The position numbers and the translations under genes are program-made. Positions 7,447 through 10,416 of a DNA stretch of 10,416 nt are shown piece after piece. Each line of letters begins with the position of its first letter. Within the stretch, counting starts at the first letter, position 1. Source of the stretch: Oscillospiraceae bacterium (GTDB taxonomy: Bacteria > Bacillota > Clostridia > Oscillospirales > Oscillospiraceae); assembly GCA_904501855.1 (NCBI GenBank), contig CAJGCI010000060.1, positions 1 through 10,416 of the forward strand, read 5' to 3'. Under the pieces are notes generated by a model, which was not told where the DNA came from, ran no database searches, and saw only the letters and a list, made by a program, of their open reading frames with translations.

Positions 7447-8316
7447 TCAGTTCCAGTTCTTTCCCATCTCATAGAGGTTTTTCAGAAGAAGTTCACGGTC
7501 ATCATCGTTGTAGTATTCCAATACAATCCGCCCGGCTTTTCTTCCCTGCACAATTTTACATTTTCTGGAAAGCGCTCTTGTAAGATTCTGGCTCTCTTCG
7601 GCAGCATAATCGATCTCGCCGTTATCAGCCCTCTTCGTTCTCGGCGCTCTCTGCAGCGAGGCAACCAGCTTTTCCGTGCTTCTGACGGACAGTCCCTGAT
7701 AGACGACCCTTTCTGCCGCCTGCTTCTGAAGTTCCGGATCGGAAAGTCCGGCTATTGCCCTTCCATGGCCTGCGGTCAGCTTTCCTTTTTCCAGCAGGTT
7801 GCGCACATCTTCCTGCAGAGACAGCAGTCTCAAAGAGTTGGTGATCGCCGGACGGGACTTACCGATTCTGGAAGAGACTTCTTCCTGTGTCATCGCATAG
7901 TCTTCCATCAGAGCACGATACCCTTCCGCTTCTTCAATGGGATTCAGATCTTCTCTCTGAAGGTTTTCCACTAGAGCCAGCTCTGCAGTCTGACGGTCAT
8001 CGACTTCGATAATATGTACCGGGACCTCTTCCAATTCCGCTTTTCTGGCAGCACGCCACCGTCTCTCGCCGGCAACGATCTGGTAATAGCCATTATCCAT
8101 TTTCCGAACAACGATGGGCTGGATAATTCCATAGGTACGGATTGAATCCGCCAGTTCTTCGATTGCTTCTTCATCAAAGTAGTTTCGAGGCTGTTCCTGA
8201 CGCGGTTCTAGTTTGGTCAGAGGAAGCGTTGCGGTTGGTTCTTTTTCCACCGTAACCGTATCTGCACCAAACAGACTGTCCAAGCCTGTTCCAAGACTTC
8301 TTTTTTTTGCTGCCAT
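7447..8316 (-). CDS. parB: Chromosome-partitioning protein ParB (Spo0J), parS-binding CTPase
   Basis: This 289-residue protein binds parS, loads as a CTP-dependent clamp, spreads on DNA and works with ParA and SMC to segregate the origin region. The N-terminal tail KKRSLGTGLDSLFG (4-17) is the conserved ParA-contacting segment. The CTP-binding domain contains GERRWRAA (83-90) and ENLQREDLNPIEEA (117-130). The helix-turn-helix TQEEVSSRIGKSRPAITNSLRLL (143-165) reads the parS site. The C-terminus (about 244-289) is the dimerisation domain. The start ATG at 8314-8316 was chosen over a longer frame from 8424 because GGAGG (minus strand, 8326-8330) lies 9 bases upstream and the family starts here; the longer frame would overlap parA by over 100 bases. 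The parA stop is 4 bases upstream. Matching parS sites lie just beyond parA. It is more like Spo0J than Noc, since its cognate-type sites are TGTTTCACGTGAAACA. Confidence 0.96.
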   Translation of the reverse strand: MAAKKRSLGTGLDSLFGADTVTVEKEPTATLPLTKLEPRQEQPRNYFDEEAIEELADSIRTYGIIQPIVVRKMDNGYYQIVAGERRWRAARKAELEEVPVHIIEVDDRQTAELALVENLQREDLNPIEEAEGYRALMEDYAMTQEEVSSRIGKSRPAITNSLRLLSLQEDVRNLLEKGKLTAGHGRAIAGLSDPELQKQAAERVVYQGLSVRSTEKLVASLQRAPRTKRADNGEIDYAAEESQNLTRALSRKCKIVQGRKAGRIVLEYYNDDDRELLLKNLYEMGKNWN

Positions 8317-8320
8317 CTCA

Positions 8321-9088
8321 TTAATCCTCCGGTAAGCTTTGCCGATGAATGAATTCATCTGCCAATTTCGTGTATGCACGGGATCCCCGGTTCCATTTAT
8401 CATAAATAATTCCGGGCTTTCCAAAGCTCGGTGCTTCCGCCAGCTTTATGCTGCGAGGAATAACCGTCTCAAAAATGCGATCCTCGAAGTATTTTTTTAC
8501 TTCCCAGGCAACCTGTTGGGTTAGATTTGTCCTGGAATCATACATTGTAAGCAGAATCCCTTCCAAATGAAGCTTTGGATTCAGATTTTTATTACATAAT
8601 TTGATCGTTCCTATCAGATCCGCAATACCCTCCAGCGCATAATACTCACATTGAAGAGGAATAATGACGCTTTCTGCGGCAGTAAATGCAATAACTGACA
8701 GAAGTTCCAGTGAGGGAGGACAGTCTAAAATTATATATTCATACTGATCCTGGATGTTTTTGAGCTGATCCCGCAGCAAAAACTCTGCATTTTCAACCTC
8801 AACTAACTCAACTGAGGCAGCCGAGAGCACTTTATTGGATGGAATCACATCTCCGTAGGGGGTTTTCATGACACAATCCTGTATTTCTGCGTTCCCCACA
8901 AGCTGATCATACAAATTTGGCCTGGTGTTTTTAGGAACGCCCATACCGGAAGTAGCATTTCCCTGCGGGTCGCAATCGACTAGCAGCACAGCATGTCCTT
9001 TTTTATGTAAAGCTGCCGCTAAATTGACGCTGGTAGTTGTTTTTCCGACGCCACCCTTCTGGTTGGCAACTGCAACAATTTTTGGCAT
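8321..9088 (-). CDS. parA: Chromosome-partitioning ATPase ParA (Soj)
   Basis: This 255-residue ATPase binds DNA non-specifically in its ATP-bound dimer form and moves ParB-parS complexes. In Bacillota it also regulates DnaA. The deviant Walker A motif KGGVGKTTTS (11-20) follows MPKIVAVANQ; VDCDPQGN (37-44) is Walker A', and YIILDCPPSL (118-127) is Walker B. The small size and lack of an N-terminal DNA-binding domain mark the chromosomal (type Ib-like) Soj group rather than a P1-type plasmid ParA. The ATG has GAGGTGAT (minus strand, 9092-9099) just upstream. It is the first gene of the parA-parB-serS unit, with a good promoter at 9107-9135 and the parS cluster directly upstream, so ParB binding may tune its expression. 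Confidence 0.96.
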   Translation of the reverse strand: MPKIVAVANQKGGVGKTTTSVNLAAALHKKGHAVLLVDCDPQGNATSGMGVPKNTRPNLYDQLVGNAEIQDCVMKTPYGDVIPSNKVLSAASVELVEVENAEFLLRDQLKNIQDQYEYIILDCPPSLELLSVIAFTAAESVIIPLQCEYYALEGIADLIGTIKLCNKNLNPKLHLEGILLTMYDSRTNLTQQVAWEVKKYFEDRIFETVIPRSIKLAEAPSFGKPGIIYDKWNRGSRAYTKLADEFIHRQSLPED

Positions 9089-9106
9089 ACTATCACCTCA
9101 GTTTTT

Positions 9107-9135
9107 ATTGTAGCATTGGATCTGCATGTTTTCAA
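9107..9135 (-). promoter_or_regulatory. Sigma-A-type promoter of parA-parB-serS
   Basis: On the minus strand TTGAAA (9130-9135) and TACAAT (9107-9112) are separated by 17 bases, one mismatch each from consensus. The start of transcription would be near 9100, giving a very short leader with the ribosome binding site at once. The nearest parS site (9143-9158) lies 7 bases upstream of the -35 element, close enough for ParB binding or spreading to affect it. Confidence 0.78.
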
Positions 9136-9142
9136 CTCGCAA

Positions 9143-9158
9143 TGTTCCACGTGAAACA
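9143..9158. promoter_or_regulatory. parS site 1
   Basis: TGTTCCACGTGAAACA fits the degenerate parS consensus TGTTNCACGTGAAACA fully, and differs from the perfect palindrome only at position 5. It is the site nearest parA, just upstream of the parA -35 element. Confidence 0.93.
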
Positions 9159-9210
9159 CCAGACATGCCATATTTCTTTTGTCATTTTGTACAGAAGGCT
9201 CAGATGTTCA

Positions 9211-9226
9211 CGTTTCACGTGAAACA
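9211..9226. promoter_or_regulatory. parS site 2
   Basis: CGTTTCACGTGAAACA has the intact 14-base core GTTTCACGTGAAAC with one deviation at position 1. It starts 68 bases from site 1. A further half-site TGTTCACG directly precedes it (9205-9212). Confidence 0.93.
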
Positions 9227-9252
9227 TAGGTGTGAGCAAAACACCAGAAAGA

Positions 9253-9268
9253 TGTTTCACGTGAAACG
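9253..9268. promoter_or_regulatory. parS site 3
   Basis: TGTTTCACGTGAAACG has the intact 14-base core with one deviation at position 16. It starts 42 bases from site 2. Confidence 0.93.
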
Positions 9269-9290
9269 AGGCCAGGGCAGAAGTTGACAG

Positions 9291-9306
9291 TGTTTCACGT
9301 GAAACT
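9291..9306. promoter_or_regulatory. parS site 4
   Basis: TGTTTCACGTGAAACT has the intact 14-base core with one deviation at position 16. It starts 38 bases from site 3. Confidence 0.93.
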
Positions 9307-9335
9307 ACAGATTTGTTGCCGTTATCGCAGCGGAA

Positions 9336-9371
9336 ACAAAACGAATGTTTCACATGAAACATTCGTTTTGT
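9336..9371. repeat. Perfect inverted repeat with 17-bp arms around parS site 5
   Basis: The left arm 9336-9352 (ACAAAACGAATGTTTCA) pairs without mismatch with 9355-9371, around a 2-base centre (CA). The symmetry reaches 10 bases beyond the 16-base parS motif on each side, more than ParB recognition needs. As RNA it could form a hairpin with a tight loop and a short TTTT near its 3' side on either strand, so it might also act as a weak terminator. As DNA it could extrude as a cruciform or be an operator. Confidence 0.85.
9346..9361. promoter_or_regulatory. parS site 5 (variant centre)
   Basis: TGTTTCACATGAAACA differs from the consensus only at position 9, where the central CG step becomes CA. 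It starts 55 bases from site 4 and forms the core of a longer palindrome. The changed centre may weaken ParB binding. Confidence 0.82.
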
Positions 9372-9499
9372 AACCCACTTCTCCTTCCACGTGTCACTAC
9401 ATATTGTGGCTTTTCCAGAAGAACCCACAATTCTCTCATTTGCCCTCTAAAGTCAGATGTTCCCTGTTTTGGGGCAAAACACATCTCGTCCTTGTCGAA

Positions 9500-9516
9500 C
9501 AGGATATATTATCCTG
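9500..9516. repeat. Short palindrome, operator-like
   Basis: CAGGATATATTATCCTG is a perfect inverted repeat with 7-bp arms and a TAT centre. It has no T-tract and no gene start close by. Its size suits a dimeric regulator, but a role is not shown. Confidence 0.4.
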
Positions 9517-9851
9517 CAAGGGGAATGTAGCTCTGCAGACGAAGCAAGAGGGAATGCTCAGCGCAATGCGGTACCAGAGGGACAACGTATTGCTTAGCCG
9601 GTGAACTCAGATTGAGCAGCTCATTAAAACCATGGGCATCTCATTCATCAGACCCTGTTTTGCGGAACAACAACCAGCGTACGTTGCTGGAGTTTTTCCG
9701 TTCTTCGGAAGATCAGATTTGCCGTGCCGTCCATATTTTGCTCGCAGCAAAGCACAAAATAAGGTGGTTTATAACTATCTAGTCACAATATATAGTAAAA
9801 ACGGGTCGAAATATCGGATTCGGAGCTTTTTTGTTCACTTTTCTCTGAGAA

Positions 9852-10053
9852 TTAGATTGGTCCTTCGAACATAATAACACCACCCTTCAGCAGAAGGATC
9901 TTGCCGGTTGCTTTACTCGAAGCATCAACGTCAATAACTGCAGCCAGGGACCATACCCATTTTGCCTTCCGGATATGCATTATACTGCTCACTTCCGTCA
10001 GGATTGCTCACCCCATAAGCTTTACTTATAGTATAAGTCGATTGTTTTTCCCT
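9852..10053 (-). pseudogene. Frameshifted coding remnant, family not recognised
   Basis: Read on the minus strand, codons from 10053 downward include SKAYGVSNPDGSEQYNAYPE followed by GKMGMV, then hit TGA shortly after. A +1 shift near 9950 restores a frame reading VWSLAAVIDVDASSKATGKI and on to LLLKGGVIMFEGPI, ending at TAA (9852-9854). Both halves show a strong purine-N-pyrimidine codon rhythm (GTT ATT GAC GTT GAT GCT) and ordinary residue composition, unlike the opposite strand. The simplest view is the C-terminal end of a decayed gene of about 65 residues. The second half alone could be a short intact gene from ATG near 9978, but no good ribosome binding site precedes it. I cannot name the family. 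Confidence 0.38.
10024..10038. repeat. Short palindrome with 7-bp arms
   Basis: ACTTATAGTATAAGT is a perfect inverted repeat around a single G. It lies within the decayed-looking stretch, about 130 bases upstream of the rpsT -35 element. It may be an operator or chance in AT-rich DNA. Confidence 0.3.
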
Positions 10054-10170
10054 TCAACGCACTGCTTCTCCTTATTATTCTGCTGTTGCACAATAACATC
10101 AACAAATCAGGTATTTCGCAGACGTCTTTCTTAATGATCCAATCTTTGCCCCTTTTCGATGAAATAATGC

Positions 10171-10199
10171 TTGCTTTTTCGTCAGCAACATGTTAAAAT
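10171..10199 (+). promoter_or_regulatory. Promoter of rpsT
   Basis: TTGCTT (10171-10176) and TAAAAT (10194-10199) are spaced by 17 bases, and a TG one base before the -10 element (TGTTAAAAT) gives an extended -10. Transcription would start near 10206, leaving a leader of about 43 bases that holds the ribosome binding site. Confidence 0.72.
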
Positions 10200-10227
10200 C
10201 TATTTCCGCTAGTAAATAGAAACCCAT

Positions 10228-10238
10228 AGGAGGAGGTG
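10228..10238 (+). promoter_or_regulatory. Very strong ribosome binding site of rpsT
   Basis: AGGAGGAGGTG carries the full anti-Shine-Dalgarno match AGGAGGTG with an extra AGG repeat before it, 10 bases from the ATG. This strength fits a highly expressed ribosomal protein gene. Confidence 0.88.
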
Positions 10239-10248
10239 GCAAAGACTA

Positions 10249-10416
10249 ATGCCGAATATCAAATCAGCGAAAAAGAGAGATGCAAAATCCAAAGCACAGA
10301 GATTGAAAAACCGCGCAGAGAGAACTCAGTTGAGAACTGCACTTAAAAAGTTTGATGTAGCAGTTGCTGAAGGCAATAAAGATGCAGCCGTCGAGTCCTA
10401 CAAGAGTGCAGTCAAA
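10249..10416 (+). CDS. rpsT: 30S ribosomal protein S20, N-terminal part (gene cut by window edge)
   Basis: The first 56 codons of rpsT are present; the family is usually about 85-90 residues, so roughly a third is missing beyond the edge. The start MPNIKSAKKRDAKSKAQRLK and the following NRAERTQLRTALKKFDVAV are typical of S20: very basic and helical, binding 16S rRNA early in small-subunit assembly. The ATG at 10249 is preceded by a very strong ribosome binding site and its own promoter, so the gene is transcribed separately and divergently from parA, with the parS array and the gene-poor stretch between. Confidence 0.95.
   Translation, partial: MPNIKSAKKRDAKSKAQRLKNRAERTQLRTALKKFDVAVAEGNKDAAVESYKSAVK

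Larger units (their letters stand above)
9372..10170. other. About 800-base stretch without a recognisable intact gene
   Basis: Between the parS array and the rpsT promoter I see no intact gene with a convincing start, ribosome binding site and family match. No tRNA, rRNA, riboswitch or known small RNA is recognisable, and no cluster of DnaA boxes (TTATCCACA-like). One plus-strand frame is open from 9374 to 9874 except for a single TGA at 9602-9604; around that stop it reads like coding sequence (SAMRYQRDNVLLSR before it, TQIEQLIKTMGIS after it). A minus-strand remnant lies at 9852-10053. In many Bacillota the rsmG and noc genes lie next to parA, but no trace of them is seen here. The region may be a graveyard of decayed genes or hold an unknown RNA or regulatory DNA. 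Confidence 0.6.

Noticed and set aside
9383..9398. Possible sixth parS site (CCTTCCACGTGTCACT)
   Set aside because: It keeps only the CACGTG centre and about 10 of 16 consensus bases; it could be a decayed site but cannot be supported as functional.
9132..9428. 98-residue minus-strand open frame with repeated FHVKH and VSRET peptides
   Set aside because: These peptides are what the parS sequence TGTTTCACGTGAAACA gives when translated in different frames. The frame exists only because of the parS array and has no ribosome binding site.
9372..10170. Replication origin (oriC)
   Set aside because: No group of TTATCCACA-like DnaA boxes and no strongly AT-rich unwinding stretch is seen; the nearest match, TTATCCTGC near 9509-9517, is a single two-mismatch site.
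1..10416. CRISPR array, insertion sequence or prophage
   Set aside because: No regularly spaced direct repeats, no intact transposase and no phage-type genes are present; the regular repeats near 9143-9361 are palindromic parS sites with uneven spacing.

Overview
The window looks like a chromosomal segment from a Bacillota (Firmicutes) bacterium, most likely one of the Clostridia. The evidence is strong GGAGG-type ribosome binding sites, sigma-A-like promoters with 17-bp spacers, a lipoprotein-anchored BMP-family nucleoside ABC transporter, and a chromosomal soj/spo0J (parA/parB) pair with parS sites of the standard TGTTNCACGTGAAACA type. The genus cannot be fixed from the sequence. parA, parB and a dense parS cluster suggest that the window lies near the replication origin, but I see no dnaA, dnaN or DnaA-box cluster here.

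Left part (1-6100, plus strand): the 3' end of rpmB (ribosomal protein L28) ends at a clear intrinsic terminator. A promoter at 191-219 then starts a five-gene transcription unit: xpt (xanthine phosphoribosyltransferase), a BMP-family lipoprotein that binds the substrate, a double-domain ABC ATPase, and two membrane permeases. The ATPase and permease genes overlap by 11 and 4 bases. Together these genes form a purine uptake-and-salvage module: the transporter would bring in a purine base or nucleoside, and Xpt would turn xanthine into XMP. A 13-bp hairpin between the binding-protein gene and the ATPase gene probably makes the binding protein more abundant than the rest of the transporter. The unit ends at a strong bidirectional terminator shared with the convergent operon.

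Middle part (6106-9135, minus strand, read right to left): parA, parB and serS (seryl-tRNA synthetase) form a compact unit with gaps of 4 and 39 bases, driven by a promoter at 9107-9135. serS has no T-box leader of its own.

Right part (9136-10416): five parS-like sites lie within about 220 bases just upstream of parA. The outermost one sits at the centre of a perfect inverted repeat with 17-bp arms. About 800 bases without a recognisable intact gene follow. This stretch holds small palindromes and what look like decayed coding fragments, including a frameshifted minus-strand remnant near 9852-10053. The window ends in the start of rpsT (ribosomal protein S20), which has its own promoter and a very strong ribosome binding site.

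I did not find a wholly new system. The most notable features are the compact parS array with its embedded palindrome, the gene-poor stretch where other Bacillota often carry rsmG/noc, and the coupling of xpt to a BMP transporter.
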